DNA of 64,000 nt from Bacillus sp. ISL-7 (GCF_018613065.1 NZ_JAGGQW010000041.1:1-64000); one strand, 5' to 3'; shown: positions 16,368 to 24,739, numbered from the stretch's first letter. Numbers and translations: made by a program. The notes: generated from the letters alone by a model not told the origin.

Positions 16368-17039
16368 ATGAATTTAAAAACGTATCTTGTTATTGCCTTT
16401 AGCATTAGTGCTGTTTCCATAATTGGATTTAGTTTGATATCCTTATTGATAAGTGATCAGAAAATCATCTATTTTGACCGTACGGTAATTGATATGGTCC
16501 AAGGGTCTGAAACATTGGTTCTTACAAATGTGATGAAATTTTTTACGTTTATTGGTTCTGCCCCTTTTGTCATTGTTCTTAGTCTTTTTCTGTTACTTTT
16601 TCTCTATAAAGTACTTCATCATCGCTTGGAATTAATATTGTTTGCTTCGGCAATCACGGGATCGGCGATATTAAATGGTATCTTAAAACAGTTTTTTCAA
16701 AGAGTCCGTCCTGATTTCCATCGTTTAATTGATATTGAAGGCTATAGTTTTCCAAGTGGACATGCGATGAATGCTTTTACGGTTTATGGTATTCTTTCGT
16801 TTTTATTATGGCGTCATATTCCAAGCAGGTTTGGCAGAGGTGTGTTAATCTCCGTAAGCATTATAATGATTTTAGCAATCGGAATCAGCCGAATCTATTT
16901 AGGTGTCCATTATCCAAGCGATATAATCGGCGGCTATTTTGCAAGTGGGTTCTGGATTACAACGGCGATTTTGTTTTTTCAATATTACCAAGAGAAACGT
17001 TATAATAAGAAGAAACAACGAGAAAAGGGTATTGCATGA
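16368..17039 (+). CDS. PAP2-family membrane phosphatase
   Basis: A 223-residue protein with about six membrane helices and the three PAP2 active-site motifs: K-x6-RP (KQFFQRVRP, about residues 105-113), PSGH (about 131) and SR-x5-H-x3-D (SRIYLGVHYPSD, about 178). Such enzymes dephosphorylate lipid phosphates such as phosphatidylglycerophosphate or undecaprenyl pyrophosphate; which one applies cannot be told. The ATG at 16368 follows GAGAGG by eight bases; an in-frame TTG at 16347 is less likely. The phosphatidylserine synthase gene follows closely and may be cotranscribed, consistent with a lipid role. Confidence 0.85.
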   Translation: MNLKTYLVIAFSISAVSIIGFSLISLLISDQKIIYFDRTVIDMVQGSETLVLTNVMKFFTFIGSAPFVIVLSLFLLLFLYKVLHHRLELILFASAITGSAILNGILKQFFQRVRPDFHRLIDIEGYSFPSGHAMNAFTVYGILSFLLWRHIPSRFGRGVLISVSIIMILAIGISRIYLGVHYPSDIIGGYFASGFWITTAILFFQYYQEKRYNKKKQREKGIA

Positions 17040-17058
17040 TTATCTTAATTAGTATGGA

Positions 17059-17760
17059 GTGATACATATCATCAGAAACAGTATTCCTAATTTATTTACG
17101 ATTTCTAATTTATTTTTTGGATTTTTATCAATTATGTATTCTGCGCAAGGGGATTACAAAAACGCAGCCATTTTAATTTTGATAGGGATGATGCTCGATA
17201 GTATGGATGGCCGAATTGCAAGAATGTTACGGGTGGATAGTGAATTGGGGAAAGAATTGGACTCCTTAGCAGATGTGGTTACCTTTGGGGTGGCACCAGC
17301 GATGATGGCATATTATTCGTATTTCTCAGAGTTTGGGGTAGCTGGTATGGCCATTTCTGGCCTATTTCCTTTATTCGGTGCCTATCGGTTAGCACGGTTT
17401 AATATTAATGCGGTCAAATCATCTAATAAGTATTTTACTGGTGTCCCAATAACGGCCGCAGGGGGATTGTTAACACTTCTTACCTTGTTCCACGGGAAAA
17501 TGCCAGCGATTATCCTTCCTTTTGCCTTTTTTATTCTGTGCTACTTGATGGTTAGTACCATTAAAATTCCTAGCCTAAAGGATATCCCGCTGCCAAAATA
17601 CGGAATTATCGTCACACTATTTTTGGGATACGCCATATACCTTGTCTTTAAAAAAGAACAGCATCGCTTTCCGTACTTCATATACGTAGCAATACCGCTT
17701 TATATAGCTTTTATCGGCTACCAATTAGTTCGGAACAAAAGAAAAAATAGTCCAAAATAA
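17059..17760 (+). CDS. pssA: CDP-diacylglycerol-serine O-phosphatidyltransferase
   Basis: A 233-residue integral membrane enzyme of phosphatidylethanolamine synthesis, joining serine to CDP-diacylglycerol. The CDP-alcohol phosphotransferase motif D-G-x2-A-R-x8-G-x3-D-x3-D is intact (about residues 52-75). About seven membrane helices follow. It is longer than B. subtilis PssA (177), with an extra C-terminal membrane part and a basic tail. The start is odd: the only canonical in-frame start is GTG at 17059, which itself belongs to the sole SD-like GGAG. No psd gene follows. The long hairpin after it likely terminates the transcript. Confidence 0.88.
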   Translation: MIHIIRNSIPNLFTISNLFFGFLSIMYSAQGDYKNAAILILIGMMLDSMDGRIARMLRVDSELGKELDSLADVVTFGVAPAMMAYYSYFSEFGVAGMAISGLFPLFGAYRLARFNINAVKSSNKYFTGVPITAAGGLLTLLTLFHGKMPAIILPFAFFILCYLMVSTIKIPSLKDIPLPKYGIIVTLFLGYAIYLVFKKEQHRFPYFIYVAIPLYIAFIGYQLVRNKRKNSPK

Positions 17761-17763
17761 AGA

Positions 17764-17810
17764 AGGGTGTCAGGCACCATGTGAAATTTTCACATGGTGC
17801 CTGACACCCT
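17764..17810. terminator. 23-bp perfect palindrome, likely bidirectional terminator
   Basis: Arms 17764-17786 and 17788-17810 are perfect reverse complements around a single base. The element lies between the convergent ends of pssA and qoxD. It contains GGTGTCAGGCACC and its complement. On the plus side ATTTATATTT follows; on the minus side CTTCTTTATTTT follows, so either direction could be terminated. Confidence 0.7.
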
Positions 17811-17826
17811 ATTTATATTTCCTTAC

Positions 17827-18120
17827 TTACATTCCAAACGACATGACCCAAATGGATCCAGCAACGGTTACGAAGGCAATGAAGAAGCCGTAGATGATGT
17901 TGATGATCTGGGATTTTCCGTCTTCACCTTCGTTCATATGCATGAACATATAAAGTTGAAGAGAAGCCTGGATTACAGCTAAGGAACCTATAATCCAGAG
18001 TATTGTTTTAAAAGGAAGATTGGTTTTCAGTGCCACACCAAGTGCAGCAAAGGTTAGCAATAATGACATGATAAAACCTAACACGTGCGTAAGCGGAAAC
18101 CCTTTTGTATTTTTAGCCAT
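17827..18120 (-). CDS. qoxD: cytochrome aa3 quinol oxidase subunit IV
   Basis: A 97-residue protein with three hydrophobic helices typical of QoxD/CyoD, including the family segment Q-A-S-L-Q-L-YMFMHMNEGE in the second half. It is a small structural subunit of the proton-pumping terminal oxidase. It begins directly after the qoxC stop and ends the qoxABCD operon, just before the palindrome at 17764-17810. Confidence 0.93.
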   Translation of the reverse strand: MAKNTKGFPLTHVLGFIMSLLLTFAALGVALKTNLPFKTILWIIGSLAVIQASLQLYMFMHMNEGEDGKSQIINIIYGFFIAFVTVAGSIWVMSFGM

Positions 18121-18726
18121 TTATGCCACCATCCTTGCTAAATACACAAATGTGAAAATAAAAATCCATACAAGATCTAAAAAGTGCCAATATAGACCGA
18201 TAATAAATGTTTTACGGGCAGTAACAGGTGTTAACCCTCTTTTTAAAATTTGGATAATCACCATAATTGCCCAGCCAATCCCCATGCTTACGTGCAATCC
18301 ATGTGTCCCAAGTAATACAAAGAAGCTAGATAGAAAAGCACTAGTTTGCATCGTTGCACCTTCGTGGACATAATGGATGAATTCCGTAATCTCCATGAAC
18401 ACGAAGCCAGCACCAAGTAGAAGGGTAATAATAAACCATAATAATAGACCATTACGGTTATTGCGACGCATCTCATAGATCGCAAGACCGCAAGTAAAAC
18501 TACTTGTTAATAGCAGTATGGTTTCAATCATCACATCTTTTATTTCAAAAAGGTCTTTTGGTGTAGGACCACCAGCATACCGTGCATTGAGTACGGAAAA
18601 GACGGCAAAGAGAGTTCCAAAGAGGACAATCTCAGCTCCTAAGAAAATCCAGAATCCTAGAATATTCATCCGGTTCTGTTCTGTTTGATATTCGAGTGGT
18701 AAAGCTGTATTTACATTAGCTGACAT
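18121..18726 (-). CDS. qoxC: cytochrome aa3 quinol oxidase subunit III
   Basis: A 201-residue heme-copper oxidase subunit III with five membrane helices. It shows the family's F-W-x-FLGAEIVLFGTLF segment in the first helix, the conserved Glu in F-M-E-I-T-EF, and G-T-H-G-LHVS-x-G near residue 140. The start overlaps the end of qoxB by 11 bases, with GGGGGGA about eight bases before it, indicating coupled translation. Confidence 0.95.
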   Translation of the reverse strand: MSANVNTALPLEYQTEQNRMNILGFWIFLGAEIVLFGTLFAVFSVLNARYAGGPTPKDLFEIKDVMIETILLLTSSFTCGLAIYEMRRNNRNGLLLWFIITLLLGAGFVFMEITEFIHYVHEGATMQTSAFLSSFFVLLGTHGLHVSMGIGWAIMVIIQILKRGLTPVTARKTFIIGLYWHFLDLVWIFIFTFVYLARMVA

Positions 18727-20692
18727 GGCTGTTCCCCCCTTTTTCGACGTTACGCCACGCTTTTTCCGTTTCCTTTATTTCGTCAACAGTAACATGGAAG
18801 CCATCGTTATAATCGAACGAACGAATGATTAATCCAATAATAATTCCAACTGAGGCTACAAGTGCAGCTATTTTCCATTCGAAAACAAGGAAGAATCCTG
18901 CGATTCCAAAGATCACTCCCATATAGATTGGCAAGCCGGAATTACTTGGCATATGGATTTCTTTAATTTCGTCGTCTTTCAGGGTCAATCCTTCGTTATT
19001 CTTTTTCATATTCCAAAAGGTATCAACAGATTTCACTTCTGGTAGTTTTGCAAAATTATAGAATGGAGGTGGTGAAGCAGTAGCCCATTCTAAGGTTCTT
19101 GCATTCCAAGGGTCATTTGAAATATTACGGTCCGCATAGCGTGCACTCCAATAAATGTTATAGCAAAGAGCACCAAAGCCTATAGCTAAAATCACTGCAC
19201 CAATGGTAGATAACATGAATAATGGTGCATAGCCTGATTCAGCTGAATAAGTGTATGAACGGCGGACAGCACCGTCTAAGCCTAGGAAGAACATCGGCAT
19301 AAACGTTAAGTTAAATCCAATTGTAAAGAACCAGAAATGAATTTTACCGATTTTTTCATTTAGCATATGGCCGAACATTTTTGGCCACCAGTAATAAAGA
19401 CCAGCAAATACCGCAAACACAACACCAGGAATTAACACATAGTGGAAGTGAGCGACAAGGAATAGGGTATTGTGGTATTGATAATCTGCAGCACCCATGG
19501 CTAGCATTACCCCTGTTACACCGCCGATGATAAAGCAAGGAATGAACGCAAGCGCCCACAGCATCGCCGTTGTAAACTCGATTCGACCTTTTCTCATCGT
19601 GAATAACCAGTTAAACATTTTGACACCCGTTGGAATGGCAATCATCATCGTCGTAATGGAGAAAACAGAGTTAACTCCTGGTCCGGCACCCATAGTAAAG
19701 AAGTGGTGAACCCAAACAAGCATACTTAATAACGCAATGCCAACAATGGAGAATACCATTGATTTATATCCAAACAGCATTTTTCTAGAAAAGGTTGAAA
19801 TAACCTCAGAGAACATCCCAAATGCGGGAAGGACAACAATATATACTTCAGGGTGACCCCATAACCAGAATAAGTTTGCCCACATCATATCCATACCGCC
19901 ACCACTTAAGGTGAAAAAGTGCGTTCCAAAGATCCGGTCAAAGGTCATCAATGCAAGTGCAACAGTGAAAATTGGAAATGAAGCTACAATAATAACCGAT
20001 GCAATGAATGAAGTCCAAGTAAACATTGGCATTTTCATTAGTGTCATGCCTTTTGTTCTCATTTTTAAAATAGTGACAATAAAATTAATTCCCGTCATTA
20101 GGGTACCAATCCCGGCAATTTGCAGGGCAATAGCGTAATAGTTATTCCCGATTCCAGGAGTAAATTCTTTACCTGCAAGAGGGAAGTAAGCAGTCCATCC
20201 GGCATCTGGTGAACCACCAATAACAAATGAAATATTAAACAACATCGCACCACTAAAGAACAACCAGAAGCTTAACGCGTTAAGTTGAGGGAATGCCACG
20301 TCACGGGCACCTATTTGCAACGGGATCACCACGTTCATTAAACCAATTAATAATGGCATCGCTGCAAACAAAATCATGATAACACCATGTGTTGTAAAAA
20401 TTTCATTGTAATGCTGCGCATCTAAAAATTTCATCTCTGGACGAGAGGTTTGAGCCTTCATTAAAAGACCATCTACGCCTCCCCGGAAAAACATCAGCAC
20501 ACCAGAAAGGATGTACATAATCCCAATCCGTTTATGATCAACCGTTGTCAACCATTCTCTCCACAGCCATTTCCATTTCTTTAAATAGGTAACCCCTGCT
20601 ACTATTCCTATCATTGTTAATAGAATAGCAATCTGAGAACCTAGTATTAATGGGTTGCCGACGATAAAAAAGTCATGCCAATTAATGCCCAT
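18716..20692 (-). CDS. qoxB: cytochrome aa3 quinol oxidase subunit I
   Basis: The 658-residue catalytic subunit, carrying low-spin heme and the heme-copper centre. Visible ligand motifs are THGVIMI (heme a His), W-GHPEVYI-V-LPAFG (CuB His and the cross-linked Tyr), VHHFFTMG (two CuB His) and HFHYVL (heme a and a3 His). The start at 20692 is chosen because GGAGGTG lies six bases upstream; this overlaps the qoxA end by 11 bases. A longer open frame to 20740 runs inside qoxA. Length is like B. subtilis QoxB (649). Confidence 0.96.
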   Translation of the reverse strand: MGINWHDFFIVGNPLILGSQIAILLTMIGIVAGVTYLKKWKWLWREWLTTVDHKRIGIMYILSGVLMFFRGGVDGLLMKAQTSRPEMKFLDAQHYNEIFTTHGVIMILFAAMPLLIGLMNVVIPLQIGARDVAFPQLNALSFWLFFSGAMLFNISFVIGGSPDAGWTAYFPLAGKEFTPGIGNNYYAIALQIAGIGTLMTGINFIVTILKMRTKGMTLMKMPMFTWTSFIASVIIVASFPIFTVALALMTFDRIFGTHFFTLSGGGMDMMWANLFWLWGHPEVYIVVLPAFGMFSEVISTFSRKMLFGYKSMVFSIVGIALLSMLVWVHHFFTMGAGPGVNSVFSITTMMIAIPTGVKMFNWLFTMRKGRIEFTTAMLWALAFIPCFIIGGVTGVMLAMGAADYQYHNTLFLVAHFHYVLIPGVVFAVFAGLYYWWPKMFGHMLNEKIGKIHFWFFTIGFNLTFMPMFFLGLDGAVRRSYTYSAESGYAPLFMLSTIGAVILAIGFGALCYNIYWSARYADRNISNDPWNARTLEWATASPPPFYNFAKLPEVKSVDTFWNMKKNNEGLTLKDDEIKEIHMPSNSGLPIYMGVIFGIAGFFLVFEWKIAALVASVGIIIGLIIRSFDYNDGFHVTVDEIKETEKAWRNVEKGGNSHVS

Positions 20693-21644
20693 TGTGCTCA
20701 CCTCCATCTGATTTTTCGCCCATGTCCATAGAATGACCATTTGTTTCTTTCTCTTTAAAAATCTTTCCTTTTACGCCATGTACTTCGTACAATTCAGGAT
20801 TTGTATAAGTTTTAGAATTCATATCAGCATGGTTTACCCAGGCTAGATGAGTTCCAAGGAATGTTTCACGACCCAAGTGTGTAGGCTTAAGAAGTTGATA
20901 GTATTTCTTTTCTGTTAACTTTGGTGCAGTATCTTTGACTTCCTTTACCCATTTTTCAAAGGCCTGCGGGGATTTCGCTTCAACTGTAAATTCCATATCA
21001 GCATATCCCTTGCCGTTAAAGTTAGTATTTCTACCTAGAAATTCTCCAGGTTTGTCTGCAGTGAGATACAACTCTGTCTCCATCTTGTTCATGGTATACT
21101 TTTGACCACCTAAAGCAGGAACCCAGAAGGATTGCATTGTACCAGCAGAGGTTAACTTAAACTGTACCGGAGTGCCAGCTGGAATATTCACATAGTTCAC
21201 TGTCTCGATCCCTTGTTCTGGATAGCTAAAAATCCACTTCCAATCAGCTGATGTTACATTAATGGTAATAGGTTTTTTATTTTCATACCCGGCAGGTACT
21301 TTCTCTAATTTATAAATTGTTTTAACAGTAGGAATCGTTAAAGCAATGACAATCAGAATAGGAATGACAGTCCAAATTATTTCTAATTTTGTGCTGCCAT
21401 GTTCTTCAGGCGGTTCGTAATCTGCATTTTCAGGTTTCGCACGATATTTCCATATGATATATCCAAATAAACCAAATACAACGACGACCACTAGCAGCAT
21501 AAAAATAAGTGACCAGTTAATCAAATCAAGAATATCACGTGCTGCAGGTCCTTTTGGATCAAACACGACCATATTCGAACAGCCGCTTAAAAGTAGAATC
21601 GGTAATAAAGCTAACAGTGGAATTATGTAGCTTTTTTTAGACAT
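20682..21644 (-). CDS. qoxA: cytochrome aa3 quinol oxidase subunit II (lipoprotein)
   Basis: A 320-residue subunit with a lipoprotein signal (LLLSG-C, lipid Cys about residue 22), two membrane helices and an extracellular cupredoxin domain. The CuA ligand cysteines of cytochrome c oxidases are absent from that domain, as expected for a quinol oxidase. The C-terminus ends in a Met/His/Gly-rich tail (MDMGEKSDGGEHNGH). AGGGAG lies eight bases before the ATG. It is the first gene of the operon, with a promoter and Rex-like operator 36-64 bases upstream. Confidence 0.95.
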   Translation of the reverse strand: MSKKSYIIPLLALLPILLLSGCSNMVVFDPKGPAARDILDLINWSLIFMLLVVVVVFGLFGYIIWKYRAKPENADYEPPEEHGSTKLEIIWTVIPILIVIALTIPTVKTIYKLEKVPAGYENKKPITINVTSADWKWIFSYPEQGIETVNYVNIPAGTPVQFKLTSAGTMQSFWVPALGGQKYTMNKMETELYLTADKPGEFLGRNTNFNGKGYADMEFTVEAKSPQAFEKWVKEVKDTAPKLTEKKYYQLLKPTHLGRETFLGTHLAWVNHADMNSKTYTNPELYEVHGVKGKIFKEKETNGHSMDMGEKSDGGEHNGH

Positions 21645-21679
21645 GAATATTTCTCCCTTCCATAATGTACACTTTTAAG

Positions 21680-21708
21680 ATTATAATCGTGAAATCTTTC
21701 ACAAACAA
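21680..21708 (-). promoter_or_regulatory. qox promoter (sigma-A) with Rex-like operator
   Basis: On the minus strand TTGTTT (21708-21703), a 17-base spacer and TATAAT (21685-21680) form a sigma-A promoter about 36 bases before qoxA. The spacer is almost filled by TCGTGAAATCTTTCACAA (21687-21704), which differs at one defined position from the Rex consensus TTGTGAA-N4-TTCACAA. Rex is the NADH/NAD+-sensing repressor of Gram-positive bacteria. The remainder of the 21645-22018 gap is AT-rich, with no gene; GTGACAAATTTGTTAA at about 21851 is a much weaker Rex/Fnr-like match. Confidence 0.65.
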
Positions 21709-22018
21709 GAAAAACTATTTCCTTTCTATTTTTTACTGAAACAAACATGGTTATATTAATTATTATTTAATATTAATTAGTCTTTATGTTTTTTCCTAAG
21801 ACTTATATTAACAACTTTACCGTGATGTTAATATAGCTTTTTGAATTAAATTGTGACAAATTTGTTAAGGATTTAATATCCATTATAAGGGGGAATAAGG
21901 TAAGTTGATTTTATACTAAAATTTAATTTGTCTTTTGTTGTCACAAATCTTTTAATTGTCTATTTTAGCTAAAAAGTGGGATAATACGAAGGAATACATA
22001 GTTAGAGGAGAGCACAAA

Positions 22019-22321
22019 ATGAAGGTAAAAGTTAATCGGAATGCAGCAAAAGCATTGAAGAAAATGATGGAACAAGAAGAGGCACTAGGGAAATTGTTTC
22101 GAGTATATGTGACAAGTATCCACGGGGACCACGCCCATTATGATTTAAAGCTTGATACACCAACAGAAAACGATGTAGTGGTTACAAGTGATAAAGAAAT
22201 TGACTTTATTCTTGATAAAAATGATCCGACCTTAAATAATATCTGGATTCAATATTTCCAATTACCAAAAGAAGAATGGCTAATTACCAACCCAACAATG
22301 GGCATACATCATCACCATTAA
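22019..22321 (+). CDS. HesB/IscA-like fold protein without cluster cysteines
   Basis: A 100-residue protein resembling the core domain of A-type Fe-S carriers (HesB/YneR group): an N-terminal AAKALKKMM helix, the FRVYV strand, a DYDLKLD-like segment and K-I-x-FI-D. The cysteines that bind Fe-S clusters in IscA/SufA are all missing, so a carrier role is doubtful, as in other YneR-type proteins. The C-terminus is GIHHHH, which could bind metal. The ATG at 22019 follows AGAGGAGAG; an upstream in-frame start at 21956 lacks an RBS. Confidence 0.7.
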   Translation: MKVKVNRNAAKALKKMMEQEEALGKLFRVYVTSIHGDHAHYDLKLDTPTENDVVVTSDKEIDFILDKNDPTLNNIWIQYFQLPKEEWLITNPTMGIHHHH

Positions 22322-22330
22322 TAAAACAAG

Positions 22331-22365
22331 AAAAAACGCTTGTGAGTTCACTGCGTTTTTTTTTT
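22331..22365. terminator. terminator between the HesB-like and Hsp20 genes
   Basis: AAAAAACGC (22331-22339) and GCGTTTTTT (22353-22361), with an inner GTGA/TCAC stem, form a hairpin followed by ten T residues on the plus strand; the A-run gives T residues on the minus strand as well. Confidence 0.7.
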
Positions 22366-22393
22366 GAATATATTCTTTTCTTTCTATTAAAAA

Positions 22394-22807
22394 TTATTCC
22401 AACACACTTTTTCGAGGATAGGATATATGAAGTAGTCCATTATAAATTTGCGTTTGCATTAAATGAGCATAAGTTGGTTCTGGAAGTTCAATGACGCGTT
22501 CAAAATCACCATAGATTCGCTCTCTTTTCATTCCCATTTCAAATGGTAGAACCGGCTTTATTTTGCCATTAATTTTTAAATGTGTATTTGTGATTAAGTT
22601 AATTGAAAGATCTTCTCGATTTACTCCAGGTATTTCAAAAATAATAAAGTAATAATTTTCATTTAGATAAATATCAAATTTTGGATTACATACCGCTTCT
22701 CTAAAAAATTCATCAGGATGTTTTTGCTTAAGTACGCTAGACCAAAAATTGCTCTCTCTATACTCATTTGTAATCTCTAGCCATTTTCTCATTTTTTCTA
22801 TATCCAT
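22394..22807 (-). CDS. Hsp20/alpha-crystallin family protein, probably spore-associated
   Basis: A 137-residue small heat shock-type protein. The alpha-crystallin core spans about residues 42-135, with P-K-F-DIYLNENYYFIIFEIPGV-type strands, then ELPEPTYAH and G-LLHISYP near the C-terminus, where the usual G-x-L appears. Related proteins CotM and CotP are spore coat components in B. subtilis. It is the last gene of a minus-strand operon after two GerPA/GerPF-like genes, under a SigK-like promoter, which points to a spore-layer role. AAAGGAG lies seven bases before the ATG. Confidence 0.8.
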   Translation of the reverse strand: MDIEKMRKWLEITNEYRESNFWSSVLKQKHPDEFFREAVCNPKFDIYLNENYYFIIFEIPGVNREDLSINLITNTHLKINGKIKPVLPFEMGMKRERIYGDFERVIELPEPTYAHLMQTQIYNGLLHISYPRKSVLE

Positions 22808-22819
22808 CTTTCTACTCCT

Positions 22820-23062
22820 TTAAAGTTGATTGGCGATAGGCATAGAAGGGTTAGCTATTTGATCTTGATCACTAACATCTGGATCTACATTGCCTGAGTT
22901 CATAAGGGAAGAAGCCGGTGAAAAATCACCCAAAGAAAAATTTGCACCGACAAATTTACTATTAGCAGTATGGCTGTTATGCACAGTTGGACCTATATCA
23001 ACATTTCCGTTTTGCGTAGCTCCATTAATCTTAAAATTTAAAATATTTATTTGAAATGGCAT
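22820..23062 (-). CDS. GerPA/GerPF-family spore protein
   Basis: An 80-residue protein of the GerPA/GerPF family. It opens with MPFQINILNFKINGATQNG-NVDIG, then H-N-S-H-T-ANSKFVGANFS-GD, the beta-rich glycine/asparagine pattern of the family, and ends in a low-complexity Asp/Asn/Pro tail. GerP proteins assist passage of germinants through the spore coat. AGGGG precedes the ATG. It is the middle gene of the operon and a paralogue of the gene just upstream (23083-23349). Confidence 0.8.
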   Translation of the reverse strand: MPFQINILNFKINGATQNGNVDIGPTVHNSHTANSKFVGANFSLGDFSPASSLMNSGNVDPDVSDQDQIANPSMPIANQL

Positions 23063-23082
23063 ATCATATAACCCCTATAATG

Positions 23083-23349
23083 TTAGATTGGTAGTACAGG
23101 TTGAATGGGCTTATTTACATTGGCAACATCAGTAGTTCCAATTGAAGTTTGATCATTGACGTCAGGATCATTTAATAGGTTTTCCATCATTGCCTCAGTC
23201 GGTGAAGTGTCTCCATATGAAGCATTAATTCCTTGTGATTTAGTATTGGAAGTGGGACTATTATGAGCTGCTTCCCCTATAGTTATGGAACCATTACCCG
23301 AAATACTATTGATTTTTAAATAATATAAATTGATTACAACCGATGGCAT
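23083..23349 (-). CDS. GerPA/GerPF-family spore protein
   Basis: An 88-residue paralogue of the next gene: MPSVVINLYYLKINSISGNG-SITIGEAAHNSPTSNTKS, a Gly/Ser/Asn-rich beta segment, and a tail with DPDVNDQ that matches DPDVSDQ in the neighbour, so the two probably arose by duplication. The ATG at 23349 has AAAGGTG upstream; the frame extends 15 codons further but without an RBS. It is the first gene of a three-gene operon driven by the SigK-like promoter at 23383-23410. Confidence 0.8.
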   Translation of the reverse strand: MPSVVINLYYLKINSISGNGSITIGEAAHNSPTSNTKSQGINASYGDTSPTEAMMENLLNDPDVNDQTSIGTTDVANVNKPIQPVLPI

Positions 23350-23382
23350 CTTTAAACACCTTTCTATCCTTTGGCTTATGGG

Positions 23383-23410
23383 TACTATATGCAAAAGAGT
23401 GCCTATCTGT
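23383..23410 (-). promoter_or_regulatory. SigK-like promoter of the GerP-like/Hsp20 operon
   Basis: On the minus strand AC (23410-23409), a 17-base spacer and CATATAGTA (23391-23383) fit the SigK consensus AC-N16/17-CATANNNTA. It lies 34 bases before the first GerP-like start, and implies late mother-cell expression during sporulation. Confidence 0.6.
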
Positions 23411-23567
23411 TACTTTATGATACTCATGTATTATGAATGTATGTAAATTCGCAGGGTTCTTCTTTGTTTAACGTAAATATATTAGGTATACTTAATTGTT
23501 TGATTAGTTTTTAGTAATGGTGTTAATCTTATAATGGAAAAAGTTAGAAGGGAGCACGTTAATACAT

Positions 23568-24323
23568 ATGGATAATTTTAAAAATGATGTTGAAATCAAA
23601 TTAGTAGCACTGGATATGGATGGCACACTTTTAAATAATAAAGGCCAGATATCGGAAGCAAATCGCCAGGCAATCAGAGCTGCAAAGGACAAAGGGATTT
23701 TTGTCGTTCTAAGTACTGGACGTTCTGTGATTACTAGTCGAGAGCATGCTGATTCATTGGAGCTGAATTCATATTTGGTAACGGTAAATGGAAGTGAAAT
23801 TTGGGATGAGAAACGGGAGTTAGTGGAAAGGAATTTGGTCAAATCGGAGCTGGTTGAGTGGATGTGGGGGTTATCTCAACAGCATAACACAAAATTTTGG
23901 GCGATTAGTACCGAGCGTAATTGGCATAATGAAATGCCGGCTGACCTACATACACTGGAATGGATGAAATTTGGCTTTAACATCGATGATGACGCAACAA
24001 GAGCACTAATCTTTAATGAATTACAGGCTAAAGGTGAATTTGAATTAAGCAATTCAACACTGAAGAACATTGAAGTAAATCCATCTGGAATTAATAAAGC
24101 GAAAGGACTTGGGATTGTTTGCAGCCGGCTGGGTTTGGATATGAAGAATGTTATGGCCGTCGGCGACAGCCTCAATGATTTAGCGATGATCAAAGCAGCT
24201 GGTTTGGGTGTAGCGATGGGAAATGCACAGGATAAGGTAAAGGAGTCCGCGGACTGGGTAACAGCAACCAACGAAGAAGATGGTGTGGCGCAAGCAATCC
24301 ATAAATGGGTGCTTTCACAATAA
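23568..24323 (+). CDS. Cof-type HAD-superfamily phosphatase
   Basis: A 251-residue HAD hydrolase of the Cof/YwpJ-type IIB group. Motif I is DMDGTLL (nucleophile Asp near residue 17), motif II STGR near 48, motif III the Lys of INKAKGLG near 185, and motif IV GDSLNDLAMI near 205. It would dephosphorylate a small sugar or nucleotide phosphate in the cytoplasm; the substrate is unknown. At 251 residues it is shorter than the usual 265-290, with a reduced cap domain. AAGGGAG is 14 bases before the ATG, a longer spacing than usual. Confidence 0.88.
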   Translation: MDNFKNDVEIKLVALDMDGTLLNNKGQISEANRQAIRAAKDKGIFVVLSTGRSVITSREHADSLELNSYLVTVNGSEIWDEKRELVERNLVKSELVEWMWGLSQQHNTKFWAISTERNWHNEMPADLHTLEWMKFGFNIDDDATRALIFNELQAKGEFELSNSTLKNIEVNPSGINKAKGLGIVCSRLGLDMKNVMAVGDSLNDLAMIKAAGLGVAMGNAQDKVKESADWVTATNEEDGVAQAIHKWVLSQ

Positions 24324-24452
24324 AATTTGGACGAAAAAATTTATTTAAGAATTAGTATGGTATATGCAAACAGGAAATGGGTAAAAATAATTAGGCAAGT
24401 CAATTGAATTTGCAATTTACATGTAATTGTTACATGCTAGGAGGCTACAAAA

Positions 24453-24653
24453 ATGGAACAAGGTAAAGTAAAATGGTTTAACGGTGAAAAAGGTTTTGGA
24501 TTCATTGAGCGTGAAGGTGGAGAAGATGTATTTGTTCACTTCTCGGCTATTCAAGGCGAAGGATACAAAACATTAGATGAAGGTCAAGAGGTTACGTTTG
24601 AAATTGAAAGTGGTCAACGTGGACCACAAGCAGTAAACGTCCGTAAAGCATAA
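24453..24653 (+). CDS. cold shock protein (CspB/CspD family)
   Basis: A 66-residue single OB-fold RNA/DNA-binding protein with RNP1 KGFGFIE (about 13-19) and RNP2 VFVHF (about 26-30). Cold shock proteins act as RNA chaperones and transcription antiterminators. AGGAGG lies eight bases before the ATG. The 129-bp stretch upstream holds AT-rich leader sequence with no other gene; a strong terminator follows. Confidence 0.95.
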   Translation: MEQGKVKWFNGEKGFGFIEREGGEDVFVHFSAIQGEGYKTLDEGQEVTFEIESGQRGPQAVNVRKA

Positions 24654-24666
24654 TGACCCGCCGATA

Positions 24667-24698
24667 AAACAGGCCCAAGCATTTGGGTCTGTTTTTTA
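24667..24698 (+). terminator. terminator of the csp gene
   Basis: A 12-bp stem (24667-24678 with 24683-24694) with one G-U pair and a 4-base loop, ending in a T-run. Confidence 0.9.
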
Positions 24699-24739
24699 TT
24701 GAAAGACTATGTTAAAGCTCATTGTTGATTTTGGCACAT

